Assembly (NCBI RefSeq): GCF_008831285.2
Contig: NC_045146.1
Span: forward strand, 1,390,001 to 1,454,000
From: Nymphaea colorata
Taxonomy: Eukaryota > Streptophyta > Magnoliopsida > Nymphaeales > Nymphaeaceae
Direction: 5' to 3'
Length of the DNA stretch: 64,000 nt
Positions 11,526 to 24,969 of this stretch are shown piece after piece. The translations under genes and the position numbers were made by a program. The notes under the pieces are model-generated. The model worked only from the letters and a program-made list of their open reading frames with translations. It was not told where the DNA came from and ran no database searches. Numbering within the stretch: the stretch's first letter is position 1; every line of letters starts with the position of its first letter.

Positions 11526-13689
11526 AGATCATTCGTGTCCGTTTGGATTTGGATTGGATATTTGGACCCGTACTATTTAGAGATGATTCTCATAACGATT
11601 ATTTGCCAGCAATAACACATTATTGATGTCCTATGGCGGGCTCAGGGGAACATGCATGGTTTAAAATCTTTTAAAAAAAAATCACATATAAATTTTAAAA
11701 AATTTTACTTGTTCTATATAATAATTTTTAAAAAATGATATTTTGGCTCATATCAAAATTTAGAAACTTTAATTCATCTCTGCTCATGAAACATGTTTAG
11801 TTCTGGCTCTGCATGAATCTATCCTCACAAAATTGGATTAAATTCACATAACACTTGTAATGGTATTTTAACAGGCCAAGTGCTGCTAGTTGGCACTTAT
11901 TAAAATTTTTGACTGATTAAGCTTTGGGGGCTTTGGCACGCCAGCCCAGGCCAGCTGCAGATAGGCGGCCATTCATTTGTTCAACTTCAGATTTTAAGCC
12001 TTTCGTACCAATAATTAGGCCAATTGTAGTTGTTGGCATATATATCAAACTCGTTAGAAATTTTTGCCTAAGAGCACTAAGATTTTAAGTTTTAAAATAG
12101 AGGTACCTATATATAAAATAGGTAAAACTTTAAAGAAGTATTAATATTTGAATGCATGAATTTTTATGGGTTGGTGTGGGCAATTGCACACTAGCCCAAA
12201 CTTGGCTCGGCCACTGTTGCAGGCTCATTTCAAGTACCTACACAGTTTTAGACCCTTTAAACAAGGAAAAGGAAGAGGATCTTCAGCTTGCTTTTTGCGG
12301 AACCAAAGTCCAATGGATTCCACATGAACAGTTTTAAATTTTCATTATGAATAGATCTAGGTTGATTTGTTTGATGCTGCTAAGCAATCATTCCAAAAAA
12401 AAAAAGTAATATTGAAGAAAACTAAAACTTTATCATATAGATCTGTTTTTCACATTTAGAACGTTATGAATCCACATAAAACTGATGTTTATTAATGTGT
12501 TTTAACTTCAATGGCAGCGTTTGATTTTAAGAAGATCACTGTCAGTGTCATTTTAATTGACATCCATGTAGAGAAATGCTTGAGACTTTATGTAACTTGT
12601 TCTAAGGGAGTGTATTTCTTCAACAAAATTAATGGTTTCCATATCATATTTCATAGCTAACATGAATTCAAGGACTTGCTTTGACAAACACTATAATTGA
12701 ATTGCATCTGCTATTATGCAGTGAGACATGTGTCACATGTATCTTGAATCTATTTTTATGTGTCTAAAATACAAAGGTACCCACTGATCTAGAAGATCTG
12801 TTACAATGTTATTCATATTGGCAAAAGTAATTGAGGAATCCCTTTGGGAGAAGACATATTGCAACAAGTATGTTGTTCGCATATATTGATTGTGATTGAA
12901 AAGAAATCACCAAAATATAAAAATCATCGAATCGGTACAAAATTACCTCAAGAGGCATAGCACAGCCGAAATGACGTGTCGCCCATTTGAAGTGCAATGA
13001 GCATTCATTAACTCTAGGGTAAGCGGTGCGGCTCCGAGTGGTTGTGGGTTGTAATCCTCTCGCTCACCCAAGACAAATGGGATCAAGAATAATGTACAAT
13101 TTCCAATTTCTACACAGCCGTTTGGTAGTTGCTTTATACAAACAATTCTATAACAATGGTAAAATCCTCCAACCATCAATACCAAATTAAGATGATAAAT
13201 GTTATCCTAGTTCCAACTTTTAAATAATAAATGAATCTTATTTTTCAACTCTAATGTGTTGTGCAATAGTTTGGCATCCCCTTAGTACACCGACAATTTG
13301 TCGAAAACGTGAGAAAAGCTTTTACTGACATACCTTTGGCAAGGTGTCTTAATAGTCTTAAGCACTTGTTTACCAACGGTTTTCTTGTGTGAGTAAACCT
13401 TCTATTTTTTGTACTGTGTGAAATATATTTATTTCAATTTATGTATTTAAACACTTCAATGCTATGATTCCACACAAGGAAGTAGCGAGGCAAGAGCATG
13501 TGCCTCATGACAACTAAAATTTTAAAAACATAAGAAAACAACGTCTCTAAAATAGGACTTTTGAGGAAGTCATAAAAATGCATGAAGACCAACATAATCT
13601 ACATAGAAAGCAATTCAACTTCTAAGCATTCAATTGCAAAATCATATAAGCAAAACCCTAAGAAGGCCCTAAGCAGGTATCTTATCTAC
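11526..13689. other. Intergenic region, AT-rich
   Basis: No gene was recognised. The segment 12042-12215 ends in GTGTGGGCAATTGCACAC and CTTGGCTCGGCCACTG, the right-end signature of the MITE-like family B seen elsewhere here. A tRNA-like B-box string (GTGGGTTGTAATCC) near 13045 lies too close to its possible A-box to be a tRNA. Confidence 0.45.
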
Positions 13690-13827
13690 GAGCGAAGCTG
13701 TGAATTTTTCGTCGCAGACGTCAAACTATAGTTTCAAAATTTTAATAAGAGCCAAAATAGAAATTTTCAAATTTTTTATATATATTAAACTAAAATTGTT
13801 TAAATTTACATATAATTTTTTTATGTT

Positions 13828-14155
13828 TGTTATAGTGTTATAGTGTTACATAGTGTTATAGTGCTATATAGTGTTATAGCATTATAGTGTTATATAGTGT
13901 TATAGTTTTATATTGTGTTATACTGTTACGTAGTGTTGCACCATTATATATGGTTATAGAGTTATATAACGTTATAGTGTCATGTAGTGTTATAGTGTTA
14001 TATTGTCTTACAATGTTATATAGTGTTGTAGTGTTTCAACATTATAGTGTTAAATCTTTTTATAGTGTTATATTGTTATATATTGTTATATAAAGTTGTA
14101 TAGAGTTATACAGTGTTATATAATATTATATAGTGTTATATTATTGTATATTCTA
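13828..14155. repeat. TTATAGTG minisatellite
   Basis: About 330 bp of 8- to 14-bp units of GTGTTATA and TATAGTGTTATA type, giving a fake open frame of Leu/Tyr/Val/Ser repeats on the plus strand. It begins just after a segment at 13690-13825 that closely resembles 30715-30830 of a MITE-like element, so the array appears to have expanded within such an element. Confidence 0.85.
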
Positions 14156-17100
14156 ACACAAACCATATTCAACAATGAAAATTAGATAATTGAACTCATA
14201 ATTTTGCAGCAGGCACTAAAACTATACAGAACACAAAATTTGATTTGGATGATACCAAACATGCTCGGAATCTGATTGAAACATGCTAAACTATAATTGG
14301 TAGATCAAATAATGTAAACTAGACATTCCGAACATGGTTATGTATATACTCATGTGCGCACACACAGGAATATGTAATGACTAAAATGCTTCTATTAAAG
14401 TAAATAAGGAGACTTTTAAAAGTATAAAAAAGGAATTATAAAAATATTTAAAAGGCCAAATATACATCCCTTTATAAAAAAATATTCTAAAATGCTCCAT
14501 CTCCCCTGTTTCTTTCTTGTATGCATATTTGTTGTGTGCACAACGGTGTGCTTGCACAAAATATTGCCTTAAAAAGAATTTTTTTAAAAAAAAAACATGG
14601 TGTTCTAACACTGTCTTAAAAAGAAAAAGGAAAACACGATAGGACGCATGCTTTCAAATTTAAGAGAAAAAAATCTAGTTCTTTAAGAAAAAAACATCAT
14701 CTCCATCAAAATAAAGATTATTCTTTTCAAATATGTTATATAAATTGCATTGTTATAGGCTTTGAGCATGTATCCTGGAAGTATTTTGTGCCTGAAATGT
14801 CTCAATTGATCAAACTGGGCGTTTTTTCTGATGGACAAATTCAGGCAAACTTAGGAGGCACTGTTTGGTAGTAAGGCGGCCATTAATGACACTACTGATC
14901 ATGCCTTTCTATCCTCTTAACCAAATAAGATACATAGGTTTTCCGTGACTTTAATCTCCAACAAACAAACAAACTTTTGAGTAGTTTGAATCATTCTTTT
15001 TCTCTTTCTTTCTTTCTTTTTCCTTTTTGGAGGTCGAGGTGCCGTCCTAAGAACGATTTACTTCACCGACCTGTCGCAAGATGTTTTGAGACCCCGGATA
15101 AACTCCAACATCCTTCGACAAAGATTACGTAGAGCACAACAAAGATAAGGCCATGTTTCTTTTTCATAGTTTCTTGTCAAGATCATATGCGAGGCCACTC
15201 CCTTTTCCCCACCACTAAGGTTCATGACTGCTTCAAGACTTGGTTGGTCTTACAATATACCTTTTAACTTGAGTGTCACGCTTGCTACTGTTTGCAGTCT
15301 AATGAAAACCAATTTTGCCCAGGGGCCTAAGACTTGACCTGAGGTCTTCTTCCAAGCAAGTCAGTCACGACAAGAGTTTCTCACCTCATTCCCAGCCTAA
15401 CTTGAGTGTACATCAGAAGCCAAAGTTCTCTTTCTTTCCTACTTTCCTTTTCATCCAGAGATTGAATCACTTAACTTACCTGTACTCCAAGATATCCAGG
15501 GTTGAAATGGAGCTCTGAAATATTAAAAGAACGGACCCACATCTTCTGAAAACTAAAGATAGACCCCATTTCATGTTTTTAAATATGCAAAAAATCAGAA
15601 GTTGCGCAGAGTGATTCCTCTAAGCTTAATCGAGTGATCTGAGTCCCTTCATAAGCCAATGAAAATCCCTTCCTACTAATTTGCTGTTTCGAGGGCTGTA
15701 CTGTACACAAGCCGGGTCGAGCTCGAACTCTCGGTTAGCTTCAGCTGGGCTCGACTTAGATGTTGCCTGACTCAAGCTCAGCTCGAGCTCCATTTGATCT
15801 AGGCTCGGGATTGTCATTGCTACCTCATTCTTAACTCTTTGCGAAGGTGGTGGGTCCGCGACAGTGGACCTTGGTCGGACCATGGTTCTTGCCAGATTTA
15901 AAAGCTCCCCAAAAAGAAAATAGGGCAAAATGTTAATTAAAATCGTAGCATTTTGCCAATTTTTCGATGCATGAAGAGGCCAGCACAAGATCTGTTCATT
16001 TCAGCAGCAATTGCTGCTTCTAGCCACGGAATCGATTCGTTGCCTGGTAAACGCATTAAGCTAAGGAGCACTCGAGTTGGTGATGCATAAATTTGCCTAA
16101 TTTCATCATATGGTGTTGCCGCATGAACTCAATTCTGTACAAAGTAATATGCTTCTCACGTGGAAATTATTACATATATCAGCCGAATTTGATCATTATA
16201 TGGTGTTGTTGCATGTTCTCGATTCTGTACATATTAATTAAGATACTTCTCACGTGGAAATTATCACGCATATTCAGCCACGGGTTTATATAATTATATT
16301 TAAGACGTTACATATATTCCCCGGTGGACTGAGACACAGCATCTCTTTTGCCCATTCTGATGTATCACATATATACTGAATAATTTTTTTCCTGCTTGAC
16401 AAGTTGGGTAAGCATAGCCTTGCCAGATTATGCCACCAAGATGAGTCAACGGGATGAACTATCAACTTTCTTCAAGAACTAGCTGAGCTGATCTCTTGTT
16501 AGCACATACATCAAAGTTTTTGAAGCATTAAGGTGAGCTGGAGGAATATTTTTTCTTACTGCCCAAGGCAGAGCCGAAGCCCCCTATCCTTTTCCCCCTA
16601 TCCCTTCAAGGTACCAGGTCTGCTTTCTCTGTGTCAGAGTGATGCAGCGCTATGCTTCAACTTACATATCAGTAGTTCCATCTACAACACAAAAAGTAAA
16701 CATCTTGGAAATTCGACACCCCATGTCTCATCCATTGCACCAACTTCATTGAGGACATAAAAAAACTTTCAAGCACATTTTACAAGAGAACAAGCAAGAG
16801 GTTTCATCGAGAACAAGTTCTATGTTATGTCATTGACATGAAGAGACATGCTTTCATGTTTTACTAGAAGGGTTTTTTCATAATTTTACAAGAAAAATTT
16901 TCAAACTGAGGGAGTCTTCCATTTAACAACTAGAGGCATCATTTTTTTATGATTTTCAGCCTATGGAGGCATTTTGATCATTTTCAGCCTATAGGTCTCC
17001 TCGTGGGGGCCATAACATATAATTCTGCTCCGCACTTGAGCTCAGATCCTCTGAACACAAGCCACCAGACAAGCTCCGTATGAACAAGGCCAGCTGAAAT

Positions 17101-18364
17101 GCATACTTTCCCTATGTTCATCCAAAAAGAAGAACGAAAAGAAGGTGACATGGGTACGCACGCCAATCACATCACTCCACTCAGACCAGAATCTCATCCT
17201 AATACAATTGCAGTTGCACTACTTGATCAAAAAATTACACATTTTTTTTTTAAAGAAAAAAAAAAAAAGGACCCACCAAATTCCTATATAGATCATCTGG
17301 GAACTTTCGATCGAGAGCCAGTTATTTTTAACACGTCTCAAAAGCAGACCCCATAAACGTTCTAACACAAGCTCAGACTATTTGCCGGCAACTACTAAAC
17401 AGAGGCCGCCTTTTTCCATTGGCTGTTTAATTTTGGTTAACAACTAAACTGAACTGAGTAATTTTCAGCTTTAAAAGGGCAATATGAAAAGGTAAGTAAA
17501 GACCAAATACAGGCCATGGTGAATCAGCGAGAGATCGCCCCTTACCAGGAAAGTCAGAAGCATGAGGCCAATTTTGGGTGTATAGCCAAGAGGTAGGCCT
17601 GTAAATGGAAATTTCCTATAAATATTTAAGAAAGAGTTTCAAGTCCAAGTCCCGTTCCTTAAATTAGCATGTCACAAGGACACCGCATAAGCATATAAAA
17701 GCAACCAAAAACAAAGGAAAGCCAACAGAAACAGAACAGAAACACTACACAGGTGAAGGAAGTATATACAAAATTCCCCATAGAAAATGGTCCCTTTTCC
17801 CTTCCACTAGCCACCTACCCATATCGATATCTCTATGCACGGGGCCCAATCATACAACATAGATCACACATCTCCTCCCTTCCACTTGCGTCATCCCATG
17901 CATCATCCCACTAGGGCCAGATATTCACACCATCTCTATAATCTAAATTCTTGTCCTCTTTCAATGGCCCTTTAATGATTCACTGCTGCAATTTCACTAG
18001 CCTTTCATCTCCTAGGCAGAAAAAGGGAGAGAAGCAGGAATCAGTTTTTGCTCCTAAATCTTCAACTCATCCTCGTTCACTATGTTAGCACCCTTCCTTC
18101 AATCTTGAAATAGAAGTATAAAAGAAAAGGGATAAAATGAGTGAAACACTCGCTTTGCTTGTTCCATTAACTGACAAGAAAAATGAACACCAAACTTGAG
18201 ATAGATAGACTCAAGGTTGCAACCATGGCATCTGAAGGCCTACCACTTCATGCCAAATGTCAATTAGATTGTCGCTGCTTCGAAAAAGTAGTGTCTCAAG
18301 AGCCTGAATAAATGTCCCCCACCACCACCACCACCACCACCACCGCCACCAATTGAAAGACAGC
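14156..18364. other. Intergenic; 3' flank of the ARF gene
   Basis: No gene was recognised. A 120-codon minus-strand frame (15626-15988) crosses GAGCTCGAGCTC-type sequence and is not protein-like. A pair of near-repeats beginning CATATGGTGTTG occurs around 16110-16300. The last several hundred bases should include the 3' UTR of the minus-strand ARF gene. Confidence 0.4.
18319..18350. repeat. CCA trinucleotide repeat in ARF 3' UTR
   Basis: About ten CCA triplets on the plus strand, read as TGG in the ARF transcript, immediately after the stop codon (18367-18365). It is non-coding in the correct frame. Confidence 0.8.
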
Positions 18365-21300
18365 CTAGGATTCATGACCAGGTGCTGCGGCAGTATAAGC
18401 GGGTCCAAGTTTCAAGCTTTTCACCTCTTCGCATGTGCAGATGACGATCTTTTTTACAGTTCTACAGAACTCCCTGACAAAGGAAATGACATCAAGATGC
18501 ATCAGTAAGGAGATCCACAAGTGATTGGTCACAGAGAGAAGTTCATTTGATAGTGATTTACAGAAAGGATTTGTTACAGAAATGTAGGATTAACAACGAT
18601 TATAGATGTAACAAGCTATTGATTCAGTTAACCAAGGAAGAGTTTATCAGGTAATGAATACTTACTCCCATGGATAGTCAGCGACTAGCATCATGTCGCC
18701 TTCTTCATCTGTGAAGACTACCTCCCATTTCTTGTTCGGTTGATGTAGCTCTCCCCTGATTTCAAACCTATTCTCTAACTCTGCTATGAGCTCATCATAT
18801 CCAACCAAGGCAGTCAGGTCTATTGCCCTCCCAAGAGCAACTCCTTGCATGTGCACCTGCATGTTAAACAATCAGTTTTTTATGGAATGAATATAGAATT
18901 TGAGAAAAGTTGAAATCGAGGTAAGTCATACCTTAGTTCGGCTTCGAGTTGTGAAGCTTTGACTGCTCTGAGTTTCAGTTGGTGATTGCTGCATCTTCTT
19001 CTTCACTCTGGTTGTGAGATCAGATTGAAGGTCTGATGCAGCACATTTACCTTGACCAAGCGCATCGTCAACAGCAGACGCACAAGGAGCAGAAGAAGGT
19101 TCAATCGGATCCTCTGCTGCAGTAGACTCTTCAATCAACTGGAACCCAAACAATCGGCAGCCATTGCTTTTACCCTCAGGCCTGGAGTTTCTCTGAACAG
19201 CATGTTCTGTAAGTGTAGAGATGTTTGAAACTGCTGTCGTGTGTGAGTCCATCGTTGCTTCGATATGAGAATGGGAGTTCAGAGGTGCATGCATTTTTTT
19301 TGCATTGTCGCTAGTGGAGAACTGAGAGACTGAGGACCACAGTGGCTCAGTTTTGTTATCTTCAGATTGGAAGATATTTAATTGGGCTTTCACTCTAGGG
19401 GATGAAGCATCTTGTTCATTCAAGAAAATACTGTGCCCATCTCTGATTGTGGAATCACTTCTCTTACAAGACCAATTGATCCGACACTCATTAGAATTTG
19501 TCTCTGTTACACCACCGTATGAGGTGAATCCCTGACTTTGTGTTACCCCTGGATACCAATAGGATGCTGCAGACTCTCCAGGGCTCTTACAGAGTCCTAA
19601 TTATGATAATGCAGTTAAAGACTAAGTAAATACACAGAAAAACAATTATTTTGCACCAAACTGAAAACATGCAAGATAAAGGCTTTACCAATAAGAGAAA
19701 GGTCCATTGGTGAGAGAGGCCGCTTGTTATTCTGCACAAGCAAGGTTGGAGAAGAAGCTGGGAGGGTTGAATCATCAACTGGTTCTATCTCCCAAGGAGA
19801 GACTCTGTCTGGACGAGGAATAGAAGATGGTTCATCCCATTGGACCTGAATTTAAGCAAATAGAGATCCAAACATGAAAGCAAGACAGAAGGCACAAAAA
19901 ACCAATTACAGAATCGAGGAGCACAGTTGAAAACTAGCTAAACCTTGAGTGACCTCCACTTCGAATCAGCCCATTGTGAAGCCATGGGCTCAGTAAATCC
20001 AACAACTGTACCAGTAAATCTGGCAGGAGAGAATGCAAACGTACTTAGATGCTATCTTGTAAGAAAATTACAGAAACCACATACTTGCCCCCACATACCT
20101 TCGTTCAGGAGATTCTTCACCTTCAAATATCATCTTGAACCTATGGCCCACTGACAATCCGTGTCTCATTGACTCCAGATATTTGTTCACGCTAATAATG
20201 AATTGACTAGTCCTGCATTGCAATATAATGGAGGCATCCACCAAATATTATCAGGATGTTCCAGACCAAATCTGGGTCAGGCCCAGAGAAGTCATGAAGC
20301 GCAAACTGGAAAACCCTTTTAGAGAACTTGCAAACTGCATGATGATATACGCTTGCACAAGCCTAAAGCAATTTGCAACAATAACTTGTTACCTTGGTTT
20401 GTAAAAAACTGTAAAGAGTGTCCTGGAAACAACAGCATGCGATGCAGTTGCAAGGACACCGACATGCATGCTCTGACTGGAGATCACAGAGGATGGCATT
20501 GAATTTGTCTGTCTCAAAAACCGTCTGATTCCAACACGGAGTTCTTCATTTTCACCTCTGAAACATCAACAGATTATACAAATTGACAATTAGCATAGGC
20601 CATACGTTTCCACTTCAAGGACAACATCCAACAAGGAAGATGCTAAAGTGATTAGCAGGGAATAGTGACTCAGTACCGGAGAAATATGAAGGTATCTCCT
20701 GCAACAAGCCTCTTAGATGTGACGAAGGTGCTCCAACCGGTAGTCAGAAGATGTCTACGCGGTTGTCCTGTTAAGAACACAGGAATAAATAATTGAAATA
20801 ACACTTTAAAGCAGCAGATACGTAACTGCTCAGCTTCAACACAAGATAACCAGAAATAACTACAAAGGGAAAAAGGACAGCAGAGAGGTTCCTAGCAGCA
20901 GCTTGGGATGTCACAGAGTTCAAGGCGCACGCTTAGAAAGTTTGTACCTCTAAAAATATGTTTAAAGCGCCACTCATAACCATGTAGATCCTTTGCGACC
21001 AATTCCTGGGTTGGCGTTGGTTGAGACATATCCTAAACAAAAGACAAAAATAAGCGAGAGTTATACAGATAACATACTACTAGAAATGATTGAAGAGGAA
21101 TTGATCTTTGCCTTGTTATGACTCCTTGAAAATAGAAGGAAAAAGCACTTTGCAAAACAAGAAACTAAATGCAAGATCTCTAAACAAAAAAGTACTTCCT
21201 TTAAGCAAGTGCATAGGGTCATAGACCATTATTTTGCTATTGATAACACTACAAAACAAAATTTGTTCAAAAACTTGCAAGACAATAATGTTTGTTACCC

Positions 21301-24051
21301 TAACTACGGAATGAGGCCTTCAAATTCAATGTTTAGGAAAAAGGATCGATCTTCAACATTTACGCATCATATTAACAAACTTTTTAAGTTTTTCTGAAGA
21401 AAGGGAAATAAGCATCCTGCATGAAGAAGTCACTCAAGCTTCTTCAAGATGTGAAGGTGCGAAACTTTATAACATAACATGAAAACATGGAAACTGCAAC
21501 AACAAATTGTAAAACCAACCAGTGGAGGCAGACAGTCATTGGCATGCCTTCTAAGAACAGAGAATCCCCCATGTGTGCTAGTGTCAGAAGCCGTGAGAGT
21601 TTTGCAGAAGGAGCGGACATTAGGTCTAGGAATCTCAGGAAGACAAGGATCAGGACTGGAAAGTTCGACTTGCTGCAAACAAGGAAAACAGTTCCACTCA
21701 TCCAACAACCTATAAAAGGAGACATAAAATTGAAAATGAATAAACTAAGAAAAGTACCTCTGATTCTGGCATCAAAGTAATTTGTGCATACACTTCATCC
21801 GTTTCAGGTTCAGCCTTCAAAATCCATATGTTGGTAAAACTTATAGTAAAAGAGAATTGTTGTAGACAAAGGAGAAACACCATTTGTCTTGATAAATTAC
21901 CTGAAGTCGGACGTTCACAACACGGCAGAGTATCTTTGAAGGGAGATCAAATAATGGAATCTGTTGATCTAGTTCCTGGTTTGTCGAAGCCTCGAGCTAG
22001 ACAAACATGAACTCAAGCCAATGTAAATAAATAACAGTAACAATAATAATTGATTACGCCTTTAAGAAAGAGTATGCTCATTTAGATATAAAATATAGAA
22101 GCAGAATGTGCTTAAACCCCAAAAAACAAGGTGGTTCACACACAGTTCAACAGACCTGCTCCATGTGGCCTTGGGGGAAATAGTACACCCGTTCTGATTT
22201 GCGTGGTATTGTAACAAGCGGACCGGCACAAGCATGCCATAGTTCTTCGTAAAGTAAATCATCCATAGACTTATCTGAATATTTGAAAAAAAAAACAGTA
22301 AACCGACAATTATGGCAAAGCTTAAAAAACACTTACGAAAAGCAAAATGAGTGACAACAACCAATGTTGAAGCAAATTTTTGCAAAAGTCGAGCAAAAGA
22401 CAAACTAACGAACAGAGATGGGCTGCCCTTATTTCGAAGGGGCATTCGCACCCACAAAATCATGAATACTGCTGGTTTCCAAGCGCCACCAGAGAAGGAG
22501 GAAGAAAAGAAGAAAAACTGCCTTCTGGACATCCAGAAAACCCAAACAAGCAACCCCAATTGTTGGAGAGCTCTTTCCCAAACTTTCACAAGATGATGTC
22601 TTAAAAGGCACATCCCCTTGTGACCGCATGAAGTTTCGAAGAATGAAACAGGAGATGAAGAGAAGCCATAAATGCTGAAAAATAGAACACTACGAGGTAC
22701 AAAGCGAAGTGAAAACCAAAAATGGAATTTTCCCTGAACAAAACGCGCACCAGTACTATCGAAAAGTGTCTATCAAGTGAAAGAAATGGCGGACATGATA
22801 GCTCTCCGACAAGAAGCGCCTGTACAGAAACACCCATTTTTGTGAGACCCCGATCAAGAGACACTCCAGTTAATAAGAAACCTCATGCCCCAACTAAGAT
22901 GGACAGGAAAAGGCAAACAATCTCTGTTTATAGTAAAGAGCTTATCCCAAAAGGGACATTATCAAGTTTTATTTCACCGACCAAAGTAAATGACAACCAC
23001 CATCTCACCCATATTTTTCACGAGACAGAGGCACTCTAGAGAGACGAACGCCTAGACATAATTTTGAAAAAGACCAGAAACTCTAGCATCTTTAATAAGA
23101 GAGAAAATATATCAAAAACAGCAAATACTCTTGAACCGAAGAGTTTTTTCTCTCAAAGAAAAGAAAAAGGTTAAACCGTTGAATGAAAACCAGAAAACGT
23201 GAATCCTCCGTCCATAAACACCATCCCGAAACGAGGAACTCGACCCTACACGCTAGACATCCGGGAAAGAAGCCCGAAGATTTCGTCTCCAAGCAAGAGG
23301 AAACAAAAGGTTCTACTTATCTCTGGCCACAATTTTTCCAGAAAAGCCACCGAAAAAATCATCCGTCGGAAACATTTTGATTACGAATTGACGGTTTTCT
23401 TAATAAGAAAAGCCAAAAATATCATAGATTCGACGTCTAATGAACTAACTGCATCTTCATACAACTACGAAATACGGAAGGAATACTCAATTTCCTGACA
23501 TCTATGACAGGTCTTACTAGAACAGCTCAATCTTAACGCTCACTTCCACTGGAAAACCGATCGTGGCAGTTTTCTGGTGGACACCAGCCGGAATACCGTC
23601 AAAGTAATCCTTCTCGCGTCACAGAACCTAATCACAGCAAGCCCTTCCCGTCGATCACGAGGTGAAACATCATCAGGAAGCTAAATTTCAAAAAAAGGCA
23701 TCGACATCCTTCAAACAAACTACAGCTCAACGGGAACCCAACCCACGACCATACTAAAGCAACGAATTCAACTCATCCGCCGGGATTTTCTTCAGCCGAA
23801 GCAGCAGGACAATCGGCACGCTCCCTCAGCTTCCAATCACACGATCGCCGCACGACGGCCGCGTTCCGCGGAAAGCTGCCGGACAACGGGGCACTTATAG
23901 AAGCAGAGGACTTACCGCTGGCACTTGGAACCTTTGAGACGTTCAGCCTGGAGATGCCCGGCGCAGGCATCTGACCTTGGCCTTTGGTAACGGCGAGTGA
24001 CTTCCCAACTGCCGACGCCGGGCTCTGACCGAAGCTTTCAACGTAGGCCAT
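18365..24051 (-). CDS. Auxin response factor, B3-ARF-PB1, class-B repressor type
   Basis: Nuclear transcription factor binding auxin-response elements. Fourteen exons join into 737 codons plus stop: 24051-23916, 22274-22156, 21996-21901, 21814-21758, 21672-21520, 21032-20948, 20767-20677, 20557-20393, 20212-20099, 20019-19944, 19845-19689, 19596-18932, 18856-18666 and 18473-18365. All phases match. A 45-residue Ser/Gly-rich leader precedes [14 protein letters not shown]. The B3 domain (about 157-259) has [18 protein letters not shown] and [15 protein letters not shown]. The ARF domain follows (about 285-365). The middle region (about 395-630) is Ser-rich, not Gln-rich, with RLFGF at 564-568. 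The PB1 domain (about 636-715) has the basic Lys (TKVHMQG, K638) and the acidic OPCA loop (DEEGD, 688-692), so both faces are present. This fits the ARF1/ARF9-like repressor group; the exact orthologue needs a tree. Confidence 0.95.
22275..23915 (-). other. ARF intron 1 (1.64 kb)
   Basis: Bounded by a perfect GTAAGT donor after the N-terminal leader exon and an acceptor (ATATTCAG) before the DNA-binding region. Short antisense and sense open frames inside have no protein similarity I recognise. It is the longest intron of the gene. Confidence 0.85.
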
Positions 24052-24898
24052 CCTCCGTCCTCCTCCGCCAACTCTAGCTGCTTTCTACCATCTCCGTGGG
24101 CTCATCCTCTCTCTCTCTCGGTTGCCTTCGAATTCCGGCCCTCTTCGTTACCGCCAAAGTAGTAAATGCTCAGTTACTTAGTGATCAGATTACTTCCATC
24201 CGCCAGAAACCGCCACTCCGTCGTCCGGAAACCGAAATACCTCTCCCTCGGACCCTCTCTCTCCCTCTCTCTTCTCCGTGACGAGGAATGAATAAGCCTG
24301 GAGAAAAGTTTGACAGAAGAAGAGGACGAAGCGGAATGCGTGAGCCCCTGATATTTCTCGTATCTACAGAAAGTCGCCATAAGTTTTACGTTATTACACC
24401 CAGCCGTCGAATGTTTCATTATATTTTAAAAACGTGCCAACTATTTTTATCCTCCCCGGGTGGAGGCAAGGAGAAGTCACGGTTCAACGATCTCCAACTG
24501 TTTCTGAATTTGGGTCGGATTCACGTTTGATAGAATTTTATGCTTTGGATTTTCTCTCAAATTTGAAATTTATTACAAAAACAAATGTGGGCAACCAAAA
24601 TTTATATATAATAATAATAAAAGTGTTCTCTAAGAACATTATATTTTTCGAAATGAATAAAAAAACAACATCTAAAGCAATTTCAAATACGTGGTAATTG
24701 GTTAAGTTTCTTTGGATCAATAAATCCTATTTGAATAGAATACCAATCGAAACGCTTAAAAAGAGAAGCGGTATGAATATAATGCAGCCAGTGGCGAGAA
24801 CGACATCTTGGCCGGCATTTTGGCGTTCATTATCAGCTTGTATCCAATTAATTATTATTTTAAAATATTTTTTTATTTATTTTTATAAAATATTTTAA
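24052..24898. other. ARF promoter and 5' UTR
   Basis: CT-rich tracts (about 24107-24120 and 24245-24275) lie just upstream of the ARF ATG and probably belong to the leader. I see no convincing TATA box or transcription start. Confidence 0.4.
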
Positions 24899-24969
24899 AA
24901 CCGATTCATCTGAATCGGTGAACTAACCGAACCGATTCACAATGTGAATCGGTGAAGTAACCGATTCAG
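24899..24969. promoter_or_regulatory. Clustered ACCGATTCA palindromes upstream of ARF
   Basis: Two inverted repeats occur back to back: ACCGATTCA-TC-TGAATCGGT (24900-24919) and ACCGATTCAC-AAT-GTGAATCGGT (24931-24953). A third half-site lies at 24960-24969. Both arm pairs are perfect. The cluster is about 0.85 kb upstream of the ARF ATG. It may be a protein-binding cluster or a repeat remnant; GAATCGGT-type sequence also occurs near 28210-28255. Confidence 0.5.

Noticed and set aside
13020-13080. tRNA-like A- and B-box strings
   Set aside because: The boxes are only about ten bases apart, and the flanks do not form a cloverleaf.
15626-15988. Minus-strand 120-codon open frame
   Set aside because: It crosses GAGCTCGAGCTC-type repeat motifs, has no family match and no splice partners.
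22062-22613. Minus-strand 183-codon open frame overlapping ARF exon 2
   Set aside because: It runs in a different frame from exon 2 and mostly covers intron sequence; the spliced ARF frame is the real one.
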